Assembly: GCF_040954835.1 (NCBI RefSeq)
Contig: NC_090709.1
Coordinates: 37,846,039-37,910,038 of the forward strand
DNA: 64,000 nt
Source of the DNA: Lepisosteus oculatus
Taxonomy: Eukaryota; Chordata; Actinopteri; Semionotiformes; Lepisosteidae
Reading direction: 5' to 3'
Shown: positions 12,201 through 23,369 of the stretch, piece after piece
Numbering within the stretch: position 1 is the stretch's first letter
Layout of the letters: every line of letters begins with the position of its first letter
Position numbers and translations under genes: made by a program
Notes under the pieces: generated by a model
Told to the model about the DNA's origin: nothing
The model's database searches: none
Seen by the model: only the letters and a program-made list of their open reading frames with translations

Positions 12201-15200
12201 GTGTTACAGTGATCCTGCTGTCTGTGACTCTATAGAGTCTCTAGGATGAGGAGTGTGAGTGGTGTTACAGTGATCCTGCTGTCTGTGACTCTATAGAGTC
12301 TCTAGGATGAGGAGTGTGAGTGGTGTTACAGTGATCCTGCTGTCTGTGATTCTATAGAGTCTCTAGGATGAGGGGGTGTGAGTGGTGTTACAATGATCCT
12401 GCTGTCTGTGACTCTATAGAGTCTCTAGGATGAGGGGTGTGAGTGGTGTTACAGTGATCCTGCTGTCTGTGACTCTATAGAGTCTCTAGGATGAGGGGTG
12501 TGAGTGGTGTTACAGTGATCCTGCTGTCTGTGACTCTATAGAGTCTCTAGGATGAGGGGTGTGAGTGGTGTTACAGTGATCCTGCTGTCTGTGACTCTAT
12601 AGTCTCTAGGATGAGGGGGTGTGAGTGGTGTTACAGTGATCCTGCTGTCTGTGACTCTATAGTCTCTAGGATGAGGGGGTGTGAGTGGTGTTACAGTGAT
12701 CCTGCTGTCTGTGACTCTAGAGTCTCTAGGATGAGGGGGTGTGGGTGGTGTTACAGTGATCCTGCTGTCTGTGACTCTATAGTCTCTAGGATGAGGGGGT
12801 GTGAGTGGTGTTACAGTGATCCTGCTGTCTGTGACCCTATAGTCTCTAGGATGAGGGGGTGTGAGTGGTGTTACAGTGATCCTGCTGTCTGTGACTCTAT
12901 AGTCTCTAGGATGAGGGGGTGTGAGTGGTGTTACAGTGATCCTGCTGTCTGTGACTCTATAGTCTCTAGGATGAGGGGGTGTGGGTGGTGTTACAGTGAT
13001 CCTGCTGTCTGTGACTCTATAGTCTCTAGGATGAGGGGGTGTGAGTGGTGTTACAGTGATCCTGCTGTCTGTGACTCTATAGTCTCTAGGATGAGGGGGT
13101 GTGAGTGGTGTTACAGTGATCCTGCTGTCTGTGACTCTATAGAGTCTCTAGGATGAGGGGGTGTGAGTGGTGTTACAGTGATCCTGCTGTCTGTGACTCT
13201 ATAGTCTCTAGGATGAGGGGGTGTGGGTGGTGTTACAGTGATCCTGCTGTCTGTGACTCTATAGAGTCTCTAGGATGAGGACTGTGAGTGGTGTTACAGT
13301 GATCCTGCTGTCTGTGACTCTATAGTCTCTAGGATGAGGGGGTGTGAGTGGTGTTACAGTGATCCTGCTGTCTGTGACTCTATAGAGTCTCTAGGATGAG
13401 GAGGTGTGAGTGGTGTTACAGTGATCCTGCTGCCTGTGACTCTATAGAGTCTCTAGGATGAGGGGTGTGAGTGGTGTTACAGTGATCCTGCTGTCTGTGA
13501 CTCTATAGAGTCTCTAGGATGAGGAGTGTGAGTGGTGTTACAGTGATCCTGCTGTCTGTGACTCTATAGAGTCTCTAGGATGAGGGGCTGTGGGTGGTGT
13601 TACAGTGATCCTGCTGTCTGTGACTATAGAGTCTCTAGGATGAGGGGGTGTGAATGGTGTTACAGTGATCCTGCTGTCTGTGACTATAGAGTCTCTAGGA
13701 TGAGGTGGTGTGAGTGGTGTTACAGTGATCCTGCTGTCTGTCACTCTATAGAGTCTCTAGGATGAGGGGGTGTGAGTGGTGTTACAGTGATCCTGCTGTC
13801 TGTGACTCTATAGAGTCTCTAGGATGAGGGGTGTGAGTGGTGTTACAGTGATCCTGCTGTCTGTGACTCTATAGAGTCTCTAGGATGAGGAGTGTGAGTG
13901 GTGTTACAGTGATCCTGCTGTCTGTGACTCTATAGAGTCTCTAGGATGAGGAGTGTGAGTGGTGTTACAGTGATCCTGCTGTCTGTGACTCTATAGAGTC
14001 TCTAGGATGAGGAGTGTGAGTGGTGTTACAGTGATCCTGCTGTCTGTGATTCTATAGAGTCTCTAGGATGAGGGGGTGTGAGTGGTGTTACAATGATCCT
14101 GCTGTCTGTGACTCTATAGAGTCTCTAGGATGAGGGGTGTGAGTGGTGTTACAGTGATCCTGCTGTCTGTGACTCTATAGAGTCTCTAGGATGAGGGGTG
14201 TGAGTGGTGTTACAGTGATCCTGCTGTCTGTGACTCTATAGAGTCTCTAGGATGAGGGGTGTGAGTGGTGTTACAGTGATCCTGCTGTCTGTGACTCTAT
14301 AGTCTCTAGGATGAGGGGGTGTGAGTGGTGTTACAGTGATCCTGCTGTCTGTGACTCTATAGTCTCTAGGATGAGGGGGTGTGGGTGGTGTTACAGTGAT
14401 CCTGCTGTCTGTGACTCTATAGTCTCTAGGATGAGGGGGTGTGAGTGGTGTTACAGTGATCCTGCTGTCTGTGACCCTATAGTCTCTAGGATGAGGGGGT
14501 GTGAGTGGTGTTACAGTGATCCTGCTGTCTGTGACTCTATAGAGTCTCTAGGATGAGGGGGTGTGAGTGGTGTTACAGTGATCCTGCTGTCTGTGACTCT
14601 ATAGTCTCTAGGATGAGGGGGTGTGGGTGGTGTTACAGTGATCCTGCTGTCTGTGACTCTATAGAGTCTCTAGGATGAGGAGGTGTGAGTGGTGTTACAG
14701 TGATCCTGCTGTCTGTGACTCTATAGAGTCTCTAGGATGAGGAGGTGTGAGTGGTGTTACAGTGATCCTGCTGTCTGTGACTCTATAGAGTCTCTAGGAT
14801 GAGGAGTGTGAGTGGTGTTACAGTGATCCTGCTGTCTGTGACTCTATAGTCTCTAGGATGAGGGGGTGTGAGTGGTGTTACAGTGATCCTGCTGTCTGTG
14901 ACTCTATAGAGTCTCTAGGATGACGGGGTGTGGGTGGTGTTACAGTGATCCTGCTGTCTGTGACTATAGAGTCTCTAGGATGAGGGGTGTGAGTGGTGTT
15001 ACAGTGATCCTGCTGTCTGTGACTCTATAGAGTCTCTAGGATGAGGAGTGTGAGTGGTGTTACAGTGATCCTGCTGTCTGTGACTCTATAGAGTCTCTAG
15101 GATGAGGGGCTGTGGGTGGTGTTACAGTGATCCTGCTGTCTGTGACTATAGAGTCTCTAGGATGAGGGGGTGTGAATGGTGTTACAGTGATCCTGCTGTC

Positions 15201-15290
15201 TGTGACTATAGAGTCTCTAGGATGAGGTGGTGTGAGTGGTGTTACAGTGATCCTGCTGTCTGTCACTCTATAGAGTCTCTAGGATGAGGG
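9266..15290 (+). repeat. Multi-kb higher-order repeats inside array 1
   Basis: A rare variant block (GGGGCTGTGGG, then GTGAATGG, GAGGTGGTG and GTCTGTCACTC units) occurs at 10054, 11880, 13580 and 15102, with a variant at 9266 and a remnant near 15955. The intervals are 1826, 1700 and 1522 bp. Sequence between blocks is nearly the same. The main difference is the number of exact 60-bp units: four at 11211-11456, nine at 12611-13156 and four at 14311-14556. Confidence 0.85.
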
Positions 15291-17062
15291 GGTGTGAGTG
15301 GTGTTACAGTGATCCTGCTGTCTGTGACTCTATAGAGTCTCTAGGATGAGGGGTGTGAGTGGTGTTACAGTGATCCTGCTGTCTGTGACTCTATAGAGTC
15401 TCTAGGATGAGGGGTGTGAGTGGTGTTACAGTGATCCTGCTGTCTGTGACTCTATAGTCTCTAGGATGAGGGGGTGTGAGTGGTGTTACAGTGATCCTGC
15501 TGTCTGTGACTCTATAGTCTTTAGGATGAGGGGGTGTGAGTGGTGTTACAGTGATCCTGCTGTCTGTGACTCTATAGAGTCTCTAGGATGAGGAGGTGTG
15601 AGTGGTGTTACAGTGATCCTGCTGTCTGTGACTCTATAGAGTCTCTAGGATGAGGAGTGTGAGTGGTGTTACAGTGATCCTGCTGTCTGTGACTCTATAG
15701 TCTCTAGGATGAGGGGGTGTGGGTGGTGTTACAGTGATCCTGCTGTCTGTGACTATAGAGTCTCTAGGATGAGGGGTGTGAGTGGTGTTACAGTGATCCT
15801 GCTGACTGTGACTCTATAGAGTCTCTAGGATGAGGAGTGTGAGTGGTGTTACAGTGATCCTGCTGTCTGTGACTCTATAGAGTCTCTAGGATGAGGAGTG
15901 TGAGTGGTGTTACAGTGATCCTGCTGTCTGTGACTCTATAGACTCTCTAGGATGAGGGGCTGTGGGTGGTGTTACAGTGATCCTGCTGTCTGTGACTATA
16001 GAGTCTCTAGGATGAGGGGGTGTGAGTGGTATTACAGTGATCCTGCTGTCTGTCACTCTATAGAGTCTCTAGGATGAGGGGGTGTGGGTGGTGTTACAGT
16101 GATCCTGCTGTCTGTGACTCTATAGAGTCTATAGGATGAGGGGGTGTGAGTGGTGTTACAGTGATCCTGCTGTCTGTGACTATAGAGTCTCTAGGATGAG
16201 GAGTGTGAGTGGTGTTACAATGATCCTGCTGTCTGTGACTCTATAGAGTCTCTAGGATGAGGGGGTGTGAGTGGTGTTACAGTGATCCTGCTGTCTGTGA
16301 CTCTATAGAGTCTCTAGGATGAGGGGGTGTGAGTGGTGTTACAGTGATCCTGCTGTCTGTGACTCTATAGAGTCTCTAGGATGAGGGGTGTGAGTGGTGT
16401 TACAGTGATCCTGCTGTCTGTGACTCTATAGAGTCTCTAGGATGAGGGGGTGTAAATGGTGTTACAGTGATCCTGCTTTCTGTGACTATAGAGTCTCTAG
16501 GATGAGGTGGTGTGAGTGGTGTTACAGTGATCCTGCTGTCTGTGACTCTATAGAGTCTCTAGGATGAGGAGTGTGAGTGGTGTTACAGTGATCCTGCTGT
16601 CTGTGACTCTATAGAGTCTCTAGGATGAGGGGTGTGAGTGGTGTTACAGTGATCCTGCTGTCTGTGACTCTATAGAGTCTCTAGGATGAGGGGTGTGAGT
16701 GGTGTTACAGTGATCCTGCTGTCTGTGACTATAGAGTCTCTAGGATGAGGGGTGTGAGTGGTGTAACAGTGATCCTGCTGTCTGTGACTATAGAGTCTCT
16801 AGGATGAGGGGTGTGAGTGGTGTTACAGTGATCCTGCTGTCTGTGACTCTATAGAGTCTCTAGGATGAGGAGGTGTGAGTGGTGTTACAGTGATCCTGCT
16901 GTCTGTGACTCTATAGAGTCTCTAGGATGAGGGGGTGTGAGTGGTGTTACAGTGATCCTGCTGTCTGTGACTCTATAGAGTCTCTAGGATGAGGGGGTGT
17001 GAGTGGTGTTACAGTGATCCTGCTGTCTGTGACTCTATAGAGTCTCTAGGATGAGGGGTGTG

Positions 17063-20000
17063 CACAGAGCAGAGAGCCCACAGCCAGCTGAGGTACACAG
17101 AGCAGGAAGACCACAGCCAGCTGAGGTACACAGAGCAGAGAGCCCACAGCCAGCTGAGGTACACAGAGCAGAGAGCCCACAGCCAGCTGAGGTACACAGA
17201 GCAGAGAGCCCACAGCCAGCTGAGGTACACAGAGCAGGGAGCCCACAGCCCCACACTGCTGAGGTACACAGAGCAGAGAGCCCACAGCCAGCTGAGGTAC
17301 ACAGAGCAGAGAGCCCACAGCCAGCTGAGGTACACAGAGCAGAGAGCCCACAGCCAGCTGAGGTACACAGAGCAGAGAGCCCACAGCCGGCTGAGGTACA
17401 CAGAGCAAAGAGCCCACAGCCAGCTGAGGTACACAGAGCAGAGAGCCCACAGCCAGCTGAGGTACACAGAGCAGGAAGACCACAGCCAGCTGAGGTACAC
17501 AGAGCAGAGAGCCCACAGCCAGCTGAGGTACACAGAGCAGGGAGCCCACAGCCAGCTGAAGTACACAGAGCAGAGAGCCCACAGCCAGCTGAGGTACACA
17601 GAGCAGGGAGCCCACAGCCAGATGAAGTACACAGAGCAGAGAGCCCACAGCCAGCTGAGGTACACAGAGCAGGGAGCCCACAGCCAGCTGAGGTACACAG
17701 AGCAGAGAGCCCACAGCCAGCTGAGGTACACAGAGCAGAGAGCCCACAGCCAGCTGAGGTACACAGAGCAGAGAGCCCACAGCCTCACACAGCTGAGGTA
17801 CACAGAGCAGAGAGCCCACAGCCCCACAGCCAGCTGAGGTACACAGAGCAGGGAGCCCACAGCCAGCTGAGGTACACAGAGCAGAGAGCCCACAGCCAGC
17901 TGAGGTACACAGAGCAGAGAGCCCACAGCCAGCTGAGGTACACAGAGCAGGAAGACCACAGCCAGCTGAGGTACACAGAGCAGAGAGCCCACAGCCAGCT
18001 GAGGTACACAGAGCAGAGAGCCCACAGCCAGCTGAGGTACACAGAGCAGAGAGCCCACAGCCAGCTGAGGTACACAGAGCAGAGAGCCCACAGCCGGCTG
18101 AGGTACACAGAGCAAAGAGCCCACAGCCAGCTGAGGTACACAGAGCAGAGAGCCCACAGCCATCTGAGGTACACAGAGCAGAGAGCCCACAGCCCCACAC
18201 TGCTGAGGTACACAGAGCAGAGAGCCCACAGCCAGCTGAGGTACACAGAGCAGAGAGCCCACAGCCAGCTGAGGTACACAGAGCAGGGAGCCCACAGCCG
18301 GCTGAGGTACACAGAGCAGAGAGCCCACAGCCAGCTGAGGTACACAGAGCAGAGAGCCCACAGCCAGCTGAGGTACACAGAGCAGGGAGCCCACAGCCAG
18401 CTGAGGTACACAGAGCAGGAAGACCACAGCCAGCTGAGGTACACAGAGCAGGGAGCCCACAGCCGGCTGAGGTACACAGAGCAGAGAGCCCACAGCCAGC
18501 TGAGGTACACAGAGCAGAGAGCCCACAGCCCCACAGCCAGCTGAGGTACACAGAGCAGGGAGCCCACAGCCGGCTGAGGTACACAGAGCAGGGAGCCCAC
18601 AGCCAGCTGAGGTACACAGAGCAGAGAGCCCACAGCCAGCTGAGGTACACAGAGCAGGGAGCCCACAGCCAGCTGAGGTACACAGAGCAGAGAGCCCACA
18701 GCCAGCTGAGGTACACAGAGCAGGGAGCCCACAGCCAGCTGAGGTACACAGAGCAGAGAGCCCACAGCCAGCTGAGGTACACAGAGCAGAGAGCCCACAG
18801 CCAGCTGAGGTACACAGAGCAGGGAGCCCACAGCCAGCTGAGGTACACAGAGCAGGGAGTCCACAGCCAGCTGAGGTACACAGAGCAGAGAGCCCACAGC
18901 CAGCTGAGGTACACAGAGCAGAGAGCCCACAGCCAGCTGAGGTACACAGAGCAGAGAGCCCACAGCCAGCTGAGGTACACAGAGCAGAGAGCCCACAGCC
19001 TCACACAGCTGAGGTACACAGAGCAGAGAGCCCACAGCCCCACAGCCAGCTGAGGTACACAGAGCAGGGAGCCCACAGCCAGCTGAGGTACACAGAGCAG
19101 AGAGCCCACAGCCGGCTGAGGTACACAGAGCAAAGAGCCCACAGCCAGCTGAGGTACACAGAGCAGGGAGTCCACAGCCAGCTGAGGTACACAGAGCAGA
19201 GAGCCCACAGCCAGCTGAGGTACACAGAGCAGAGAGCCCACAGCCAGCTGAGGTACACAGAGCAGAGAGCCCACAGCCAGCTGAGGTACACAGAGCAGAG
19301 AGCCCACAGTCAGCTGAGGTACACAGAGCAGAGAGCCCACAGCCAGCTGAGGTACACAGAGCAGGGAGCCCACAGCCAGCTGAGGTACACAGAGCAGGGA
19401 GCCCACAGCCAGCTGAGGTACACAGAGCAGGGAGTCCACAGCCAGCTGAGGTACACAGAGCAGGGAGCCCACAGCCAGCTGAGGTACACAGAGCAGAGAG
19501 CCCACAGCCAGCTGAGGTACACGGAGCAGAGAGCCCACAGCCAGCTGAGGTACACAGAGCAGAGAGCCCACAGCCTCACACAGCTGAGGTACACAGAGCA
19601 GAGAGCCCACAGCCCCACAGCCAGCTGAGGTACACAGAGCAGGGAGCCCACAGCCAGCTGAGGTACACAGAGCAGAGAGCCCACAGCCAGCTGAGGTACA
19701 CAGAGCAGAGAGCCCACAGCCAGCTGAGGTACACAGAGCAGGAAGACCACAGCCAGCTGAGGTACACAGAGCAGAGAGCCCACAGCCAGCTGAGGTACAC
19801 AGAGCAGAGAGCCCACAGCCAGCTGAGGTACACAGAGCAGAGAGCCCACAGCCAGCTGAGGTACACAGAGCAGAGAGCCCACAGCCAGCTGAGGTACACA
19901 GAGCAGAGAGCCCACAGCCTCACACAGCTGAGGTACACAGAGCAGAGAGCCCACAGCCCCACAGCCAGCTGAGGTACACAGAGCAGGGAGCCCACAGCCA

Positions 20001-20719
20001 GCTGAGGTACACAGAGCAGAGAGCCCACAGCCAGCTGAGGTACACAGAGCAGAGAGCCCACAGCCAGCTGAGGTACACAGAGCAGGAAGACCACAGCCAG
20101 CTGAGGTACACAGAGCAGAGAGCCCACAGCCAGCTGAGGTACACAGAGCAGAGAGCCCACAGCCAGCTGAGGTACACAGAGCAGAGAGCCCACAGCCAGC
20201 TGAGGTACACAGAGCAGAGAGCCCACAGCCCCACACTGCTGAGGTACACAGAGCAGGGAGCCCACAGCCAGCTGAGGTACACAGAGCAGAGAGCCCACAG
20301 CCGGCTGAGGTACACAGAGCAAAGAGCCCACAGCCAGCTGAGGTACACAGAGCAGGGAGTCCACAGCCAGCTGAGGTACACAGAGCAGAGAGCCCACAGC
20401 CAGCTGAGGTACACAGAGCAGAGAGCCCACAGCCAGCTGAGGTACACAGAGCAGAGAGCCCACAGCCAGCTGAGGTACACAGAGCAGAGAGCCCACAGCC
20501 AGCTGAGGTACACAGAGCAGAGAGCCCACAGCCAGCTGAGGTACACAGAGCAGAGAGCCCACAGCCAGCTGAGGTACACAGAGCAGGGAGTCCACAGCCA
20601 GCTGAGGTACACAGAGCAGAGAGCCCACAGCCAGCTGAGGTACACAGAGCAGAGAGCCCACAGCCAGCTGAGGTACACAGAGCAGGGAGTCCACAGCCAG
20701 CTGAGGTACACAGAGCAGG
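17063..20719 (+). repeat. Minisatellite array 2, 33-bp unit, about 110 copies, possibly an expanded coding exon
   Basis: Units begin CAGCTGAGGTACACAGAGCA and end GAGAGCCCACAGC. Two of three plus-strand frames are open per unit (EVHRAESPQPA or RYTEQRAHSQL); the third has a TGA in every unit. Variant units carry +6 nt (no frame change) or +8 nt (frame change, near 17830, 18533, 19037, 19617 and 19961). The array ends ...GAGCAGG followed by GTAAGT at 20720. Read in the RYTEQ frame, the last codon is split after one base, which fits the acceptor at 23172 to make Asp. That frame can be followed back only to about 19.6 kb because of the +8 variants. Exon status is a hypothesis; the array itself is certain. 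The long minus-strand frames here are repeat artefacts. Confidence 0.93.
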
Positions 20720-20725
20720 GTAAGT
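20720..20725 (+). promoter_or_regulatory. Candidate splice donor at the end of array 2
   Basis: GTAAGT directly follows the last 33-bp unit, in the context CAGG|GTAAGTG, a near-ideal vertebrate donor. It is absent from all other units of the array, which continue GAGCAGAGAGCC or GAGCAGGGAGCC at this point. Its phase matches the acceptor at 23171-23172. Confidence 0.5.
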
Positions 20726-23104
20726 GTGGGGGTATGTGACATGGGGAGGGAGGATGTGGGGGTACAGACTATGTGGTACTGTGTGGGTATGGGTCATTGG
20801 GAGGGACAGTGTGGGGGTGCAAGTTGTGGGGAGAATGTGGGGGTACAGGCTATGTGGCAGTGTCGGGGTATGAGCTGTGTGGTAGTGTCGGGCTGAATGT
20901 TGGGGGCAGAGAATGTGGGGGTACAGGTTGTGTGGTAGTGTGGGGGTACAGTTTGTGGGGAGAATATGGTGTATGGTTGTGTGGGGGTACAGGCTGTGTT
21001 GTAGTATGGTGTGCATGTTGTGGGGCATTTCGGAGAGAATGTGGGGGTACGGGCGAAGGGGAAGGTGAGTCTTGGGGTACCCTCCGTTGGGAGGGAGAGA
21101 CTGGGGTTACAGGCTGTGGGGTAATGTTGGGGTACGAGTTGTGGGGCAGTGGGGGTTTTGGGGAGATAATGTCGGTGTACAGGCTGTGTGGAAGTGTGGG
21201 GGTGCATGTTGTTGGGGTAAATGTTGGGGTACAGGCTGTGTGGGGGTACGTGTTGTGGGGAGAATGTGGGGGTACAGGCTGTGTGGGGGTGCACGTTGTG
21301 GGGAGAATGTGGGGGTACAGGCTGTGTGGGGGTACGTGCTGTGGGGAGAATGTGGGGGTACAGGCTGTGTGGGGGTACGTGCTGTGGGGAGAATTTGGGG
21401 GTACAGGCTGTGTGGGGGTACGTGCTGTGGGGGTACAGGCTGTGTGGGGGTACGTGCTGTGGGGAGAATGTGGGGGTACAGGCTGTGTGGGGGTACGTGC
21501 TGTGGGGAGAATGTGGGGGTACAGGCTGTGTGGGGGTGCACGTTGTGGTGAGAATGTGGGGGTACAGGCTGTGTGGGGGTACGTGCTGTGGGGAGAATTT
21601 GGGGGTACAGGCTGTGTGGGGGTACGTGCTGTGGGGGTACAGGCTGTGTGGGGGTACGTGCTGTGGGGAGAATGTGGGGGTACAGGCTGTGTGGGGGTAC
21701 GTGCTGTGGGGAGAATGTGGGGGTACAGGCTAGGTGGGGGTGCACGTTGTGGGGAGAATGTGGGGGTACAGGCTGTGTGGGGGTACGTGCTGTGGGGAGA
21801 ATGTGGGGGTACAGGCTGTATGGCAGTGTGGGGGTACAGACTGTGCTGTAGTATGGTGCACATGTTGTGGGGCAGTGTAGAGAGAGACTGGGGGTCGGGT
21901 GACGAAGGTGGGGTATCAAGTTAGAAGGGTGAGGTTACAGGCTGTGGGGTAGTGAGAGGGTACGGGCTGTGTGACGCTGGGGGTGCACATTGTGGGGAGA
22001 ATAAGGGGGTACAGGTTGTGGGGAGAACGGAGTACAGGCTGTGTGGAGGGAGCACGTGGGGATGCACGCTGTGGGGAGAGAATGTGGGGGTACAGGCGAC
22101 GAAGAAGGTGAGTCTTGGGGTACCATCCATTGGGAGGGAGAGGGTGGGGTTACAGGCTGTGGGGTAATGTTAGGGTACAGGTTGTGGGGCAGTGTGGTGG
22201 TACAGTTTGTGGGGTAATGGGGTGTTGGGCTATGGGTTGTGAGGAGCTGTGTGTGGGGGTACAGGTTGTGGGGTACTAGGGTGTTGGGGTACAGGTTGTG
22301 AGGAGGTGTGAGTGTGGGGTACAGGCTGTGAGGGGGTGTGAGGGTGGGGGTACGGGCTGTGAGGAGGTGTGAGTGTTGGGGTACGGGCTGTAAGGGTGGG
22401 GGTACGGGCTGTGTGGTGGTGTGGGGTACTAGTGTGTTGGGGTACAGGTTGTGAAGAGGTGTGAGTGTTGGGGTACGGGCTGTAAGGGTGGGGGTACGGG
22501 CTGTGTGGTGGTGTGGGGTACTAGGGTGTTGGGGTACAGGTTGTGAGGAGGTGTGAGTGTGGGAGACGGGGTGTGAGGGTGGGGGTAGGGGTTGTGTGGG
22601 GTACTAGGGTGTTGGGGTACGGGCTGTGAGGAGGTGTGAGTGTTGGCGTACGGGCTGTAAGGGTGGGGGTACGGGCTGTGTGGTGGTGTGGGGTACTAGG
22701 GTGTTGGGGTACAGGTTGTGAGGAGGTGTGAGTGTGGGAGACGGGGTGTGAGGGTGGGGGTAGGGGTTGTGTGGGGTACTAGGGTGTTGGGGTACGGGCT
22801 GTGAGGAGGTGTGAGTGTTGGCGTACGGGCTGTAAGGGTGGGGGTACGGGCTGTGTGGTGGTGTGGGGTACTAGGGTGTTGGGGTACAGGTTGTGAGGAG
22901 GTGTGAGTGTGGGAGACGGGGTGTGAGGGTGGGGGTAGGGGTTGTGTGGGGTACTAGGGTGTTGGGGTACGGGCTGTGAGGAGGTGTGAGTGTTGGCGTA
23001 CGGGCTGTAAGGGTGGGGGTACGGGCTGTGTGGTGGTTTGGGGTACTAGGGTGTTGGGGTACAGGTTGTGAGGAGGTGTGAGTGTGGGGTACGGGCTATG
23101 AGAC
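20726..23104 (+). repeat. G-rich minisatellite array 3 (43-bp and 175-bp periodicities)
   Basis: The plus strand is dominated by GGGG and GGGGG runs separated by TACAGGCTGTGT, TACGTGCTGT or GAATGT. From about 21235 to 21830 the unit is about 43 bp, with a longer repeat of about 204 bp (GAATTTG variants at 21391 and 21595). From 22380 to 23060 a 175-bp unit recurs exactly (GGGAGACGGG at 22561, 22736 and 22911). Long ORFs on both strands here are compositional. If the flanking exons are real, this is an intron. Confidence 0.9.
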
Positions 23105-23172
23105 GGGGTGTCCTGTGCTCGGGGTCAGTGTTGCGGATCTTTCCCACACTGACCCCTCTCTCTGTCCTGCAG

Positions 23173-23369
23173 ACGCTCCCCGCTGGCCGTCCCTGTCCTC
23201 CCTGCTGGACGACCTCTCCCTGGACACCTCAGACTCTGAGGACAGCCTGGGCCCCCCTTCCTACAGTCCGACTGACCAGACAGACGACCAGACAGACGAC
23301 CAGACAGACGACCAGACAGACAGACAGAGGACTGACTCTGCTGGAGAACTTGACTGTTTGACTGTCTGA
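23173..23369 (+). CDS. Candidate last coding exon of an unrecognised gene
   Basis: A strong acceptor (pyrimidine-rich CTCTCTCTGTCCTGCAG, with a CACTGAC branch-like site) precedes 23173. The exon then reads 64 full codons to a TGA at 23367-23369. The product begins (D)APRWPSLSSLLDDLSLDT, continues with an acidic SDSEDS stretch and a GPPSYSP motif, and runs into TDDQ repeats encoded by a 12-bp tandem repeat at about 23272-23330. The N-terminal half, with spaced leucines and Asp/Ser clusters, looks like real protein. I do not recognise the family. The first codon is completed by a phase-1 donor, which the one at 20720 provides. An ORF on this frame extends upstream of the acceptor, but that part reads G-rich array 3 and is not coding. 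No paralogue is seen in the window. Confidence 0.5.

Larger units (their letters stand above)
1395..17062 (+). repeat. Minisatellite array 1, 60-62 bp unit, about 255 copies
   Basis: This is an uninterrupted tandem array of 15.7 kb. Each unit runs from GAGTCTCTAGGATGAG through a G-run, then GTGAGTGGTGTTACAGTG and ATCCTGCTGTCTGTGACTC. Unit length varies with the G-run (GGGG, GGGGG or GAG) and with the centre of a palindrome: full GACTCTATAGAGTC, or versions shorter by 2 bp. Runs of exactly 60-bp units are open in frame and give cysteine-rich 20-residue repeats on the plus strand. These frames are broken wherever a 61- or 62-bp unit occurs, so they are not taken as genes. If the flanking exon calls are right, the array fills intron 1. 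Confidence 0.95.

Noticed and set aside
6017..15287. Cysteine-rich ORFs with a MRGCEWCYSDPAVCDS repeat in array 1
   Set aside because: They exist only where consecutive units happen to be exactly 60 bp and stop at the first 61- or 62-bp unit. The same DNA also gives minus-strand frames. No transcript or start context supports them.
17009..21028. Very long minus-strand ORFs (505, 854, 416, 572 and 388 codons) over the 33-bp array
   Set aside because: A 33-bp unit is a multiple of three and all three minus frames lack stops, so long frames are automatic. They overlap each other in different frames and change frame at the +8 units, and no gene features flank them.
20773..21924. Gly/Val/Cys-rich and Pro/His-rich ORFs over the G-rich array
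   Set aside because: Composition follows directly from GGGGGTACAGGCTGTGT-type units; no conserved domain.
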